Shown piece by piece: positions 36,963-50,729 of a DNA stretch of 64,000 bases. The stretch covers positions 43,051,263 to 43,115,262 of the forward strand of contig NC_052622.1 of the NCBI RefSeq assembly GCF_016545825.1, read 5' to 3'. Position 1 is the first letter of the stretch. Every line of letters begins with the position of its first letter. The DNA comes from Eucalyptus grandis. Its lineage: Eukaryota > Streptophyta > Magnoliopsida > Myrtales > Myrtaceae. The position numbers were made by a program, and so were the translations under genes. Below the pieces are notes generated by a model. That model was not told the DNA's origin and did not search any database. It saw nothing but the letters and a program-made list of their open reading frames with translations.

Positions 36963-37821
36963 CACTAGATGTCGTTGGAATAATGCTGTGGGAAAAAGTC
37001 AAAAAAATTTCAAACTATGCCTACCTTGGTACATGTAACATTAAATATTTTTTTTAGTGACATAGAAAACATCAAATTATATCCATTATAATATATTTAT
37101 ACAAAATCTTTCCTCGTGATGTAGAGAAGTCTAAAATTATAATTAATTGTAATTATGTGATAAATATACTTTCTATCAATGTTTTATTAAACGATTTTTC
37201 AGTCAAAATAATGTATTTTTATTTCGCTTAAGTCACGTTGACATCATGGTTTGCTTTCTGGTGTCTATGTAGATAGATGTTTTATAATTCTCATTGACAG
37301 AACTTTGATGAATGGGGAATGTGTCATAAAAGTACAAATTTAAAATTAAAAAAAAAAATTTAGGGTAAATAATTGGGCATATTTTAGGATTTTTGATGAT
37401 ATTTGCTCTCCATGCTTAATGGGAGGCTTGAGAACGTCCTTACCACATCAAAATGAAGTTAATAATCTAACATAAGTGTAATATTATTGCATCAATATAT
37501 AAATCCATTTTGGGCATTTCTCAACCTGCCATTTAAATCACAAAATTTTCCCCTTTATTTTACCAAATCCCCATTTGCGACGCATTTTTGGGGTTCTAAC
37601 AAGGAAAACTGAAAAAAAAAAAAAAAAAAAACCGGCGAAGAAGAGACAACGACGCCGAGGACTCGGTAACTCGCCGACTCGGCCGCCGGTTCACATTGAC
37701 TCGCCCGCAACTCGTTAAAACCCTCACTCCCGATTTCAAAAACCCTCTCTCTCTCCTCTTCTCCCTCTCTCCGAGGCGACATCGGAGTCTCGCGCGCAGA
37801 AGAGGGGCCGGCGAGCACGCC
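36459..37821. other. AT-rich intergenic region
   Basis: It contains an A run near 36936-36961, AT-rich DNA, another A run near 37611-37630, and then a GC-richer CT-containing stretch leading into the next gene. No coding exon is recognised. Confidence 0.5.
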
Positions 37822-37839
37822 ATGAGCAGAAGAAGCTGA
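37822..37839 (+). promoter_or_regulatory. 5-codon upstream ORF
   Basis: ATG AGC AGA AGA AGC TGA lies 7 bases before the main ATG at 37847. If inside the transcript, ribosomes would have to skip it or reinitiate after a very short gap, which would lower translation of the main frame. The transcript start is not known, so this is an inference. Confidence 0.45.
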
Positions 37840-37846
37840 GAAAAAT

Positions 37847-40800
37847 ATGAGGGCTTTGCGGATCATAGCAAGAGGGCGGCGATCGACGCTTCGTCTCGGT
37901 TACTCCGCTGCTAAAGCTGGTACCTTTCTCTGCCTTACCCATTTGCTATGATCTTTCCTTCTTCTGCTGTTTTGGGTTCTGTTCTTTTTTCTTTTCTTTT
38001 TTTCTCTATATCTGCTTCCCTCAATTTCAATGGCCGGCTCTATATCACAGTCTGATTTGGATGGAGGGCTCATCTTTTTCTCTTTTTTTTTTTTTGGGTC
38101 AGTTGAATGTGCAGAATGCAAATGGGTCCTTTGTTTTGTTTTCGAGTAGATGGGTATGGGTCAAAGAAAAACCAGAGAGGCTTGAGAGTCGCGATGTGAG
38201 ATGAGATGAGATGAGTAAAAGACTTTGCTAGAAGGGATTATGCTTTGCTGGGATTGACATGTTTGAAGTCACTGCATGAAGTGCTGCTTGAAGTTTTGTC
38301 TGATGAGACCATCGAAGTTACTTAAGGGTCGAACTGGATTGAAGAGCTTTTGCTTGATGTTGGTGCCTTTTTTGGAGAACCCGGAACATCTATTTTCCCT
38401 TAGGGGGAAAGACGTATACATGGGTGATATATCAGGAGTTTGACGGTGCTGTTTCTTCTTCGTTTAATGAATTGCTTTTGCTCAAGGACATTCTGAAAAT
38501 TTAGGGTGTCGTTGTTGTCATGTGGAGGGTGCGTGGATGTCCCCATTGCAGTTAATATTAACAGACTGACATTATGACTGGGCAGTTACCAGGGATGATA
38601 TCAGACTTGAGCACTTTTTAAGCAGCTATATCAGCCTTATTGGGATTTTTTTTTTTTTTTAAAAAAGGATTATTTCGGTAGAAGAAGGGGTTCTTTTAAT
38701 GTTGTTGGCAACTAGATGCATCACATCAAGAGATCGACTCTAGGGGGATATTATGTGGTTAGTCAGTATCCAAAATTTAAAAAAAAAAAAAAATTCAATT
38801 GCCAATCCTTTGCACACATAAACTTAATGTTGCATTCAGGCTAGGTCTAGGTACGAGCCTTTGTAAGAAATCAGCATCCGGTTATGATTCCTGAATCAAC
38901 TTTCATCTCTCTACATCTTTAAGAATTGAAAACTTTAATATTCAGTTTTTAAATTTCCATTCTGCTTGGAAATAGGTTGACCATTCCTTTTTCCCATCTT
39001 AATTCGTCTAATTCTAGTTCGATATCTGACAGTATTGACCAACAGAACGGATGCTCATGGATCAAAAGTTCAGTGGTGCGCCATATCGAATGCTGCATCT
39101 GTTTCTTCCGAGTCACCAAATTCTTGTAAAAGCCGCAAGCGGATTCCAAAAGATGAACGTCAAGCTATGGTGGAACGTTATGTTAATGAGTACGTATATA
39201 TATCGAATGCCGCATCTGTTTCTTCTGTTATGTTATGCTCTTCATATATGGTAATTATGTGCATACCTATCAAATTTCCTCTCTGGAGCCTTTGCTTCTT
39301 GTATAAAGTTACTTGGGATATTTTTCTCTTTAGAAGACCATGTTTACTAATTCTGGGTTGGCTGTTTGTTTTGTGAGGTTCTCGAAAGTGAAGTAGACTG
39401 CATTTTCCTTTTGAAGTTTTTCTTTGCTCCGTCCCTTGAGAACTTTTTTTCATAGCCTTGGTGTTAGCACTAGTTACATGGTTTTGCAGACTTTCATGTT
39501 TCTAGAGAAGATTGGCCAATTTAGGATTCTCATATGGATCATTTGTAGCAATATGCTGAAATGAGATTATAGTTTGGAGAGCATTTCCTAGAAAATTTTA
39601 ACAGTAGAAATTGTTGTTGCTTTTCTGTTGGTAAATTGTACGAGGCCAGGTAATACATTGGTAATTGTCTATTGAATATGAAAAGGAGCTCTCCTTTCTA
39701 CATAGAACATTGCTCCTTTTCCCAGATCTAGTAGAAAAAGTGCCTTGTCAAAATCATGTTTCTTTATGTTGCTTCTGACTGACATTTTTTAACTTCAAAG
39801 AATAGTCCATGCTTTCATGTACTTTCATTCCCATTTTAGATCAGTCAAGAGTTGGGGAGCAGTACAAAGCAGATATCCTTCCCTGGAAGGTTATTGTTTT
39901 GACTGGTGGTGACCATTTATAATGAAAATAGCTGGAGAAAGGGGCTCGTTTTGGCATTGTGATCATGGTTATCCAAATTGTTATTCTCTGTTTGAGCAAG
40001 TTAGAATATCCCTTTGCAGGTACAGATCAAATAATGCCGGGAAGTTTCCAACTGCTTCTGATGCTATGAATCATGTTGGTGGTTCTTATTATGTTATTAG
40101 AAAGATTATTCAGGAGCTAGAGCACAAATCCAAGTTACCTCAATCAACTAGTGGAACTGAAATATCATCAGGTCCCAAGCTGAATCCTGTGAAGAAATCC
40201 AGGACTAAAGTTGACACCTACAGCCGCAAAGTGTCTGTGAATGCTGTGACTGAAGTTGAAGATGATAGGTTGATGTCTGTTGTTGCTGAGAATCAGGGTC
40301 CAAGAGAAGAAATTATGGGTGTTTCTCATCTGAGTCGTGACAAATTACAGGATATTAACAGGAAGGAAATACAGGATGATGATAGTGATAGTGTGGCAGA
40401 GAAGAATAGTGTCAAAATGGAAGTGCGGAATGTCTCTTTGGATGTTCATCCACACGAGGATAATGCTAGGCATTCTCCCAGGGAAAATTTGACAGATTCT
40501 GGTGCTCTGGAGCTGCAAAAGGAGCCTTCACATGATGTTGAGACTGTTAAGTAAGTCTCGCTGCCTATTATCATGTCATCAATTGGGTAGTACATGCTTA
40601 TCCTACGTTGCTGCATTGCATCCTCTCTTAATTATGCTCGACCAGTCTTTACATGCCATATATCGAATGCTTTACCATACCTCGATATTAACTCTCTTAT
40701 TATACTTGGCAAATGATAAAGAGTAAAAATACTATAGTTATAGATGACAAAGCCTTCCTGATAGAAAATGACAAATCCTCGTCATGATTTGTGTGCATTT

Positions 40801-41293
40801 AGAGTTTGTTTGGCATGCACCAAACCTGCTATCGGAGCATAATTGATGGTTTTCTTCTATTGGGAAGTATATTTTTGTAGAAGACCCATGTACATCAGTG
40901 CTTTTCTCAGATGCAATCTGTGTGCACACACTAGCGCATACTCAAGCAGGCACCAGTGTGTGCACGCATATGGTCATGTATGTATGTGTGTTTGCATGGG
41001 CACACCCATGCAGAGGAAGGCGTGAAAGCATCTGCTTACCCTTGCATTTACGTGATAAGCATCAATTAATATGAGTTATCCAATTATGACTGTGCCTCTG
41101 TATGTAGGAGTTTAGATGCGAAATTTTTTTCTTTGCACGTCATGAATTATTACCATCCTATTATTGGTCGCATGCTGACTAGAAACTGTCATTCAGAAGG
41201 AACGATGATGTGGACAAATCCAGAAAATCATCTCTGTGGGGAAATCTTAAATCTTTTGCAGATGGTATTGTCAGTATCTGGAAGAAACTGTAA
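37847..41293 (+). CDS. plant protein of unknown function, presequence-like N-terminus
   Basis: Four exons, 37847-37919, 39033-39189, 40020-40550 and 41197-41293, encode 285 aa with continuous phase and GT-AG introns. The first 24 residues (MRALRIIARGRRSTLRLGYS...) are rich in Arg and hydrophobic residues with no acid, which suggests a mitochondrial presequence. Residues about 57-114 form a basic, helix-rich conserved block (RKRIPKDERQAMVERYV, then AGKFPTASDAMNHVGGSYYVIRKIIQELEHKSK in pieces) that resembles a small nucleic-acid-binding fold; this is inference. The middle is Ser/Asp/Glu-rich and probably disordered. The C-terminus ends in an amphipathic segment (SLWGNLKSFADGIVSIWKKL). I recognise it as a recurring plant family but cannot name a function. 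A 5-codon upstream ORF precedes the start. Confidence 0.75.
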
Positions 41294-41400
41294 ATTCTCA
41301 AGGTAATTGTTTGGACTTTACAGGAACCTGTCTTTTTCAAATGAGGTTAATAGATGGATGTCCTCCTTTAGTCGTCCCGGTATAATTTGTATGTTTATGC

Positions 41401-41431
<31 letters not shown>

Positions 41432-42643
41432 GGAGAGAAGGGAGAGAGAGCCCCAAAGACGATCGACCGGCCTTAAAAAGTCCGGCAGCCAGGTCTCTTA
41501 TGATACCAAGAAACAGGGCTCGACGAGAGTGAAATTCTTATTAAGTGTCGAAGCATTGCGTGCGAGGACTTGGAGAATTCCAAGTTCTTCTTCCAACACG
41601 GAGGATGTGGAGGGGTAAAATGCCGTTTTGAGCTGCGAGGTTTGTCTTGTGAGGAAAGGTCTCTCGGAAGATTTTGTGGTGTTCATGAAGGTTGTCCGAA
41701 GCACTTAGAACATCACTATGCAAAGAACAAAACAGCAATTTTTGTGGCTCTTGGACTGTGCAGGATAACAGTCGTCCCTGATTTCCTGAGCTTTGTACCA
41801 TCTTTCTAGACTAGCTTTATAGCCCGTCCGATGCAGGGGACTAACCGGTGATAATTTGAAATATGAAATATCTAGAATTTACCTATGGGACTTCATGTTC
41901 TCTAAGTCCGCTTATGCTACGTTGCTTTTACATGGGTGGGACGTTTAATGGAAAGTTTTAAGATGAAACATTGGGTTTGATATTCTACGAAAATGAAGGT
42001 AGAATGGAATAATTTTCGCGTAGATTTATTTTTCTAATAATCCATATATTCGAATTTAACAACTTCATCTTATTACAGCAGTTTTATTTATTATGATTGG
42101 TTGATCGATATAGTAAAACCAAAATTGCTACTCTTTTTGTCGACAATCTGTGGGGATCATTCATAATTAAGGTGAAGGAGCATGTGATAATATGAAATGG
42201 CAAGTTCCATTCTATTCTTGGGGGACATTCAATACGTTGTGCTCTTATTTCTCCGAAATCTTAATTTGTTTCTAAGCTCCGACCACCCGATTGCCAATTG
42301 TCCGTTTGTCGCTTGAACTAGAAAATTAATGGGAACCGATCAAACGGGAGGATTTACTCTGTCGAGTCGCTTATTTGCAACGATACTCCTTCTGGAGAGC
42401 CCCAAAAAAATCACTTTTTGCTAGTTATCAAATGAAAACGAGGGCTTGTCCACTTCGAGAAGTACTAAAAAACGACCTTCTCGTTCGGATCTCAAAATGG
42501 GGCGAAGCTGTCGTATAAACCGCCGAAGCAAAGACAGCCATTCTATTTCAAGCTGCTTTTATCAATCCTCTCCGACAATTCCCAAACCAATTAAACAAAC
42601 TCTAGAACCACCCTTACTAACCACTTTCCCTAGGCTTTCTTCG
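41294..42643. other. intergenic region
   Basis: It contains the 3' flank of the preceding gene, a GA repeat, and upstream DNA of the pectate lyase gene. Short open frames at 41307-41809 show no family features. Confidence 0.5.
41401..41450. repeat. (GA)n microsatellite, interrupted
   Basis: An AG run with a few G insertions spans about 50 bases in the 3' flank of the preceding gene. Confidence 0.9.
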
Positions 42644-42652
42644 TATATATAA
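42644..42652 (+). promoter_or_regulatory. TATA box of the pectate lyase gene
   Basis: TATATATAA lies 39 bases upstream of the ATG at 42691. This predicts a transcription start near 42675-42685 and a very short 5' leader. Confidence 0.6.
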
Positions 42653-42690
42653 GCCTTCCCTTCCATGTTTTGTTTTCACAACACACTGAC

Positions 42691-44249
42691 ATGGCTTCTC
42701 CTCGCACCATGCCCGCCACCATCCCTTGCCACTTCGCCTTGGCATTCCTCATCGCCGTTCTCTTCTCTCCGGCCCCAAGCCTCACCCATGGATCGCAGCA
42801 GAGCCCCTCCGGCTTGAACACGATCGACCAGTGCTGGAGGACAAACCCCAACTGGCGGAGGCAGCGGCAGCAGCTGGCCCGCTGCTCGGTTGGTTTCAGT
42901 GGGAAGATGACCAGCAACATCGGCAAGGGGACCGTGCGGTACACCGTGACCGACCCAAGCGACGACCCGTTGAGGCCGAGACCGGGGACACTGAGGTATG
43001 GAGCCACTTTGATAAATGGCGAAGTGTGGATCACGTTCGAGAGGGACATGACCATCAATCTCCAGAAACCTCTCCTCGTGAGTAGCTTCACCGCCATAGA
43101 TGGCCGCGGCGTGACTGTTCACATCACCGGAGGTGGATGTTTATTGGTCTATAAGGTATGTCCCAAGCCTTCCTGCATTATTCTAGTTTTCTTTTCTGTT
43201 TGAATTTGAGAAGGTTGCATATATACTTTGGAAAATTACCTCCCTACGTCAATGATTGAGCGTCTGTCATGATATTTTCCGGTTCACTGAGTTGGGTATT
43301 TATGAGAAATTAATTGCTTGTGATCAGGCTACGGATGTGATTATCCACGGCCTATACATCCACAATTGCCAAGCGCAGCCACCGAGCCAGGTGATCGGGC
43401 CAGACTCCAAAATCCTGCCCCTCGGCCAAGTAGACGGTGACGCCATCCGGCTCGTGACGGCGACAAAGGTGTGGATCGACCACAACACGCTCTATGCATG
43501 CCAGGACGGGCTCCTCGACGTCACACGAGGGTCCAACCAGGTCACCATCTCCAACAACTGGTTCCGTGACCAAGACAAGGTCATGCTCCTCGGCCATGAC
43601 GACGGCTACATCCGCGACCGCAACATGAAGGTCACCATCGTGTACAACCACTTCGGCCCTAATTGCAACCAGCGAATGCCAAGGTAGTAGCTAAGGTTTT
43701 CGGTTCTCTGCACGCGCGATTAGTTGGTGGCAATGCTGTCGACCGGAGATCATCTCCTTCTCCCGATTCGCTCATTGACATATTCAATCTTCATATGAAC
43801 TAGGGTTCGACACGGATACGCACATGTGGCAAACAACTTGTACCAGGGATGGGAACAATATGCAATCGGAGGAAGCTCGGGCCCGAGCATCAAGAGCGAA
43901 GCCAACCTGTTCATCGCACCGAAAGGAGGCAATAAGGAGGTAAGCCAGAGATCACGTTCGAACGCGGATCTACTGCATTCAGGCCAAAGATATCGATAAA
44001 ATTGGTGATTTTGATGATGTTGATGTGCAGGTTACATGGAGACTAGGAAGCCACGCGAGCAAAACGGCTTGGAGCTTCTACTCAGTGGGGGATGTGTTTG
44101 AGAACGGAGCTTCTTTCAGGAAAAAGGGAAGGCTTGGCGGCGCGAAGCCTCACTACAATAAGCAACAGAGCTTTACAGTCGCCGATGCACAATCCGTGAG
44201 GTCGCTGACGAGCTCGTCGGGTGTGCTCAAGTGCTCTAGGACATGTTGA
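42691..44249 (+). CDS. pectate lyase, polysaccharide lyase family 1
   Basis: Four exons, 42691-43155, 43328-43683, 43804-43939 and 44031-44249, encode 391 aa; introns are GT-AG with continuous phase. PL1 enzymes cut de-esterified homogalacturonan by calcium-dependent beta-elimination in the cell wall. Residues about 10-33 form a hydrophobic signal peptide ([11 protein letters not shown]). Catalytic-domain marks are DGDAI (Asp191, Asp193), WIDH (204-207), DGLLD (Asp215, Asp219), VMLLGHDD (about 240-247) and the active-site region QRMPRVRHG (270-278), which holds the expected catalytic Arg. The wording [19 protein letters not shown] fits the probable pectate lyase 4 subgroup rather than the commoner NNHFTHHN type. 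The ATG at 42691 gives a good signal peptide. No break was seen. Confidence 0.93.
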
Positions 44250-44970
44250 TGCTGAGCGATACTCAGGTCGATCGAGCATACCTCGATCTAAAATTACACC
44301 TAAGAATTATCAATTATTAGATAACATGAGGAAGAACACGGATCGATCTGTGCTCGAGGCTAAGTAGAAATGAAGTGTCTGCATATTTTGGACACTCTTC
44401 TATGTACATGACATTTTGGAGGATGATAACAAGCACAGTATGAATCCAGTATTGGTGTTCTAAATTGTAATGACATGTATTTGATTCTTGAGTGTGTTCT
44501 TGCGCCATTTAGTTTTGATTTGATTTTTCATCACATTAACAATTAGCTGCTGTTTAATCAAATTATCAGATGCAATATAACTTTACCATAATAAATTGGA
44601 ACAAGATGCCGTGAAAATCCCGAACAAAATGAAATAATAGTCAAATTATAAGTGCAGCATAGATCTAGATAGAGCGGTAAAACTAAATCCATGTAACATT
44701 AAAAAAAAAAAAAAATCATTTTTGCACTTCAAAATCATTGAAGTGTATCATTACGTGCATTTCCCGTCGGTCACAAATTTCGTGGGACTCTTAATTGAAA
44801 AGGTTTCACATCGGCTCGTCCCTTTCTTCCTTCTTAATGTCGAAAGCAGCGAGAGAAATTGAGAACAACACAAACAGTGAAATTTCTACTTCTGTAAATG
44901 TGGAAAAAGAACAGAAAATTAAGTTGTATTTACAGCACTAGCAATTTTTGGGGTCACTTGGGCGAATCAA
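44250..44970. other. intergenic region between convergent genes
   Basis: It contains the 3' flanks of the pectate lyase (+) and the P450 (-). An A run lies near 44700-44716. No exon is recognised. Confidence 0.55.
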
Positions 44971-47900
44971 TCAAAGTTGACTTCGCCTGTTCAAGCGCAC
45001 TTGGAATCCATTGACTAGCCTCGCCGAGGGGAAGAAGGTCATCCGATCTTCCTTCAATTGGGTCCACCTGCTCATATTAAATTAAAGTTTGTCAAATTTA
45101 ACTATGTCTATAAACAAAAGGATGCTCATTCTTTCGATATTATTATAGAAAAGATAGAAATATAACCTGTAATTAGTCACAAAATAGTGGAGAAAGAGAG
45201 CAATCTGAAGGCGAGCTAGTTCTGCCCCTGGACAGAATCGAGCACCTCCACCAAACGGTGCATAGAATGGACTATTCCTCCAATTTCTCTTTTCCTATTT
45301 CATGTCACAACAATAATATATATATAAATAAAGAGTTAAATTGTTGAATGCTTCGAGAACGCTTGTTAAGTATACTTAATGAAGAATATTACAATTTTCA
45401 AGAACACCAATTATAAATTTTCGAGAAGACCGATTATACGTCATGTAATTTTAATAGTCAAAATTGTCAGTAGGAGGACCGACCTGATTATCGGGGTTCA
45501 ACCATCTCCACGGATTGAAGTCGAGAGCTCCTGGGTACAAGTCCTCATCCAGATGCACGGCTGAAAGAAATGGGACGACAAAGCATCCTTTGGGGATGAC
45601 ATAGTCTGCATCGGGCAGTATTATTACAAATCCGTCGTGTTTAATTCGTTAATAAGCGATTAATTCATTCTTATCCACTTAAGAATACAAAAGAAAAAAA
45701 AAATTCAAAGACCTTGATACGCAACGTCCACCTTGGCTTCCCTCATCAACCAGATTGCAATCCCCCCAAGTCGCAGTGTCTCGTCTATCACCTGCACCAA
45801 AAGAGTCTAGGGTTTCTGAGTATTTGGCGTCAGGACAAACTTTTGAACTCGGGAAACATCATTAACATCATAGATATATTAGGCAACATGCGAGCAAATT
45901 CCAGGACTGCATTGGACTAGGAAGTAGATTCTTGATGAGATAGATTGCTGGAATATGGGAATTTTTGTATTAATGACATAATAAACCCGAAAACCGGGTT
46001 TTTTTCTTTCGAAAAATCATAAATATTTCCCTTCTCATTTCCTAGGGAAAAAGCAATAAGAATGACTTACACATTGTGTGAAGGGCATTGCTTTGTAGTC
46101 CTGCCATGTGAGCATCTCAGCTTCAGCTGCATTGTGCCCCCGTAAACCCTCTTGCTCTTCCTGCTCAAACCATAATTTCACCCTTTAGAAAAGAACATAG
46201 TTTCTTTTTCTTTTGGGCTAATTATTCTCATGGGCATGTTTGTTATTTACCCGGAGTTCCTTCAAAGCTCTGGGGCACTTAGTGAGGAAGTAGATGGCGA
46301 AAAGCATGGTTTTCGCAGTGGTCTCGTTCCCAGCAAAGATCAGATTGATGATGAAGTCGGCGATGGCTTCGTCGGGAAGGCTCTCTTCACTGAGCAGTCT
46401 TCCGAGCACGCCATTGCCCACCTCTGCCGAGCCTTGCAGTCTCCTAATCTTCGCAATCGTCTCGTTTATCTTGCTCACTATGTTATTCCTAGCCTACCAA
46501 GGGCATGTGTACATAATCTCGTCACTTTAGTCCTAATTCCTGGCGTATAAAACTCAGAACTTTCTTCTTTTTGTTGAAAAATTGGACCTGATTATAAAGT
46601 TTGTCTATTGACCTACCAATCGCCTTGGGTCGAATGGGCCCAATACTACTTTAGGCTGGCCTAGACAATACGATAGGCTTAATATCAGCTTGGACTTAAT
46701 CAATGATCATCTTAACAACCCAATTTTAAGGTATAAATTGAGCGAGTCTGAACAAACAATTTCCTTCTTAATAAGTGTACTCAGCGCTTATCCTAATCAT
46801 TTGCTATGCAGAAAATTTGTATCTCCTAAATTGGTAGGTCTTTAGTGTTTAGGTCTAGAGTAGGTCTGTCCATTAATCTTGTCAATTTTACTGATTTAAA
46901 AAATTTTGACAACATAATCTTGCAAATACATGAATATACCTTCATGGCAGTGTGGTAGGCAAAGCCGGGCAAGTTGATGGGAAGAGAGAGACAACCATCG
47001 ACAAAGTCAGAGAAGTGCCGAGCCATGTTGTCGATGTCCAACTCGCTGGTCATCCCCAGCAGTTGATTCACCATCAGATTTATTGCCACCTGATTCATCA
47101 TCAACCCAGAAAATCGCTCATGTCACGAGTTTTCATGTCCTAGAGGTATTAAAGCCCGTAATAAAGCAGTGGAACTTGCCTTTCTACAAACATCTTGTAG
47201 GACGATGACTTGATTGTCCGGAAAATCGCAGATGCTCCGAAGCATGACAAGCTGAATGTCCTCCAGGAAGTGGCACTTGAGCTTCTCCAGGCGCATCATG
47301 TTGGAGGCGATGCCGTGGAGCTTCCTCTGCTGCTCTCCTTGGGCGGTGATCACTCCGTTCTTTCCCACCAAGTCCCGGAACGACTTCGGGTAGCTCGATT
47401 GGAAGAGCTTACCCTCGTTCTGCATCACGAACCGGTTGAATGCTGGGTCCACCGACACCACCGCCTGCTTCCCCAGCAGGCTGCACGAGAATATCTTCCC
47501 ATACCTGCTCAAAAGAGAATCGACCCATTCGCATTTAAAATTTCTTTAATCTTATGTGCATCTTCTCTTTTAGAAGATTAACCATGACATATTTGAATAC
47601 TCAAAGTCAGCCAAAGTAATGATATATCAAGTGAAATTGCATTAAACATAGCTCATAGCATAATATAAATCAACAAGAATAGCTTTTATTGTCTTTTTAT
47701 CTATTGAAAAACTAAAACAGTTACCATGATATAGGCCTATGTATCTAGTCAGTAGCATAATATAACACTGTAAAAGGGAGTTCGATGTGGAAACATTTTT
47801 CTTGTCTGAAGAAAAACAAAGATTGATGACAAAGAATAATTAAAGTGATTCTTATCAACCTATATCATTTGTCCTTTGCGCCAAGAAAATGCAGCATGCA

Positions 47901-48232
47901 TACCTTTTGGCTTGTTGCTTGACGAAACGAGGCGGGTGTGAACTCGCCACTGCACCAAACCAGGCAAAGGTGTCCCCGACCAGCGGCCACCCTTTACTCC
48001 CCGGTGGCAACTTGTACCCGCCACTGCTGCCTCCTCTTCCGCTTCTTCTCTTCTTCGTCTCGGAAATTAACTTCACGAGAAAAGCGATAAATACCAGCGT
48101 CGTCGCGAGGATGATCACGGAGCTTAATGGCCAACGGTCTCTTGAACCAGATGTCGTTTCTCTCATTTTGGTGATTAGCTCAGCTCGGGATAGAGATCGG
48201 AGCAAACCTGGCAAAAAGACGTTCGTCGTCAT
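44971..48232 (-). CDS. CYP724-like: cytochrome P450, CYP724 family (brassinosteroid synthesis)
   Basis: Nine exons encode 520 aa: 48232-47904, 47504-47180, 47089-46940, 46493-46251, 46160-46071, 45791-45713, 45605-45484, 45294-45167 and 45067-44971. Phase is continuous. Intron 2 uses a GC donor (AAG/GCAAGT); the others are GT-AG. The protein has an N-terminal membrane anchor (about 34-56), Pro-rich hinge [15 protein letters not shown]-helix AGNETT (322-327), ExxR at ETLR (383-386), and haem-binding [10 protein letters not shown] with Cys467. Blocks such as [16 protein letters not shown] and [13 protein letters not shown] identify the CYP724 group (rice D11, Arabidopsis CYP724A1). These ER enzymes act at the C-22 hydroxylation stage of brassinosteroid synthesis. 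CYP90B is the nearest alternative family, but the motifs favour CYP724. The ATG at 48232 is the first in frame; Met23 is also possible. No break was seen. Confidence 0.92.
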
Positions 48233-50017
48233 TCATTGTCTTCTTGGTGAAATGGCTTTATCACTTAGTGGAGCATCACGTTTGGTATATAATATACGTA
48301 CTCGAGAAATTTATATTAAGCACAGAATGCGAGGGAATATAAAATAAGATGTTGTTTATTAGGTTGGCAAAAGCATACTCGTTGACCTAATTGCGAAGAC
48401 CTAAGATGGCCACGTATGTATTTGTACTTGAGAAAATTTAATAATTATTTTGTCTTCCTAGAAAATCAGCATTCCCTGAGTTAGATGATCGGGAGAAAAT
48501 ATGTAATAAGTTTCCTGGTCGCTGTTGTTCTAATTTTTTTCGTAAAAGGATGGCGAGATCTTCCTTATAAAGAAGTTTATGTTTAGGAAAATGGTGAAAA
48601 TGGCTAGTGTGCTAAAATTTTAATTACCATACATTCCTTACTCTGGTAAGAATAACAATAGAAAATTGATCTAAATTATTAATAGCTATCGAAGCTACAA
48701 AAGATTATCGAAATTCATTCTTTTCACATGTATGATTTGTTATCCCTGTAATAAGGGCGCTAAGTTAGTAGATACGAAATTTTAGGTCACCAATATATAA
48801 GCTTGCCATATATGCAAGTCGGACGGTATGTGGAATTTGACAAACAGGAGCTGCACAGGCAAAATAAATTAGGGAAAAATATGGCTCACACACATTATCA
48901 GAAAGCCTAATCAAAAAGCTTAAGCTTGTAGGTAGAGGAAGACTGCATGTATCTAAAATGCATATAACCTCGTATAAATATCTTAACAATATATATGAGT
49001 TGCCATCCCAGTAAGGGGACTAAAATAGTAGATACTAACTTCAAATCCATCAATATATAAGCCTGGTCTGTATTTCAATTTTCATGAACTCTTACAATGT
49101 TCTTTTGATTTATTTTATTTTTCCCCTTTTACTGCGATTGTTTGGAACCTAGGTACGTAATTCTTGTCTTCTTAAAAAGGAGACATCTAAGACGTGTTTA
49201 CTAAAAGCTTTCACTAACTTACTGATGATGCAGAACTTCGCCTGTTATAAGTAACTCTTCAAAAACAATGGGTCATAACTCATAAAACAAAGGGTGGCAG
49301 CTTTTCTTCGTTTCATCTGCAATTAAAAGCTCGTCGTGTGTTGTTCAACAGCCGCAATGAACTCTTATATAGCATTAGTAGCATCTCTCAAGTATGAAAT
49401 TATCATATTTATATTCAGCCAAATCAGACGTGATTTTCATTTTTTTTTTTTTTTATGAAAGGGACAATGAGAATTGCGAGTAGGGTTTGCAAACCCTCAA
49501 TAGTTATTACAACAGGAGCTTCACACTTGTTGCAAACCGCCCCAAAAACGTAGGATTGTAATGAAAATATTGTTTAGGGGAACTAAATCAGTGGAGATAT
49601 CAATCGGTAAGGAACTCAACCTCTACAGATATAATAGAGGGTACCTCAAATGTTTGTAAGAGTAGATGAAGTGCAAATAGATTTCTGGCGCGTTCACCTG
49701 CGACGACAATTCCAGGGTTACTTGGCAGAGAGACTTTAAACTTTGAAGCGAAGTGGGAAGCACAAAGCACTGGCTAATCTCTATGCTTCTCTCCTTAACT
49801 ACTCCAGTTTTGAATCGTCAAAGAGAATAGAGAACTGTAACGCATAAATATAAAGAAGAGATCCAAAGAGAGGTCAGTGCAAAAACTACTTATTAACTTC
49901 TTCCACACTTATAATAGAAGCATGTTAGGTCAGTGTAAAAAACTAATATTAACTTCTCCTACAGATATAAGAGAAGCTTGTTCTTATCTTATGGAGAAGA
50001 ACAAGACCCACCGCACC

Positions 50018-50072
<55 letters not shown>

Positions 50073-50696
50073 AGAGAGAGCATGAAAAGAAGAGCTTGAT
50101 TCTCTAAAAGGGACATGATTATGATTACGTGCTACAGCTGAGCCTAGGAAAATAAGGATGAAGTAGAACAAAATGAAGCAAAAAGCAGCAAGGATAAAAA
50201 ACAAACTTTGAATGGAATACAAGAGGAAGCTAGAAAGATTATTCTCTAATCATAGGCGATACTAAAATAATCTCTATATGAATTTAACCAAATTAAAAAG
50301 AGGACCAAGGGAAATTATATCCAATGGAATGATTAATAGGTGCAGTAAAATGGAATATATGCATCACATGCATGTGCAAGAGTGTAGAGATAAAGCAAAG
50401 CAAAGACTAGAAAGCACCTCCTAGATACCTTGATGTGGAATACTTCTTGGCTGAGGCGTGCCCAGAAAGAATATATGATCTTCCCACTTTGAATCTAGAC
50501 AATAGAAAAATCAACCGTAATCTGTCAAATAATCAACATCTCTCTTTTGTTGATGTGTATAATGTTTCTTCAGTAACTTTCGGAGTTCCTCCAATGCTTC
50601 AAGAAAAAACTGTGAGACATGATAGTCAATACGAAACCACTGGAACGTTATCTTTATGCACAAGAAAGGCTTGAAACTTCATATTGGCAAGCGCGC

Positions 50697-50729
<33 letters not shown>

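Noticed and set aside
42676..43122. 148-codon open frame on the - strand
   Set aside because: It is the antisense of pectate lyase exon 1 and has no family features.
50435..50674. 79-codon open frame
   Set aside because: I could not link it to any family or to flanking exons in phase.
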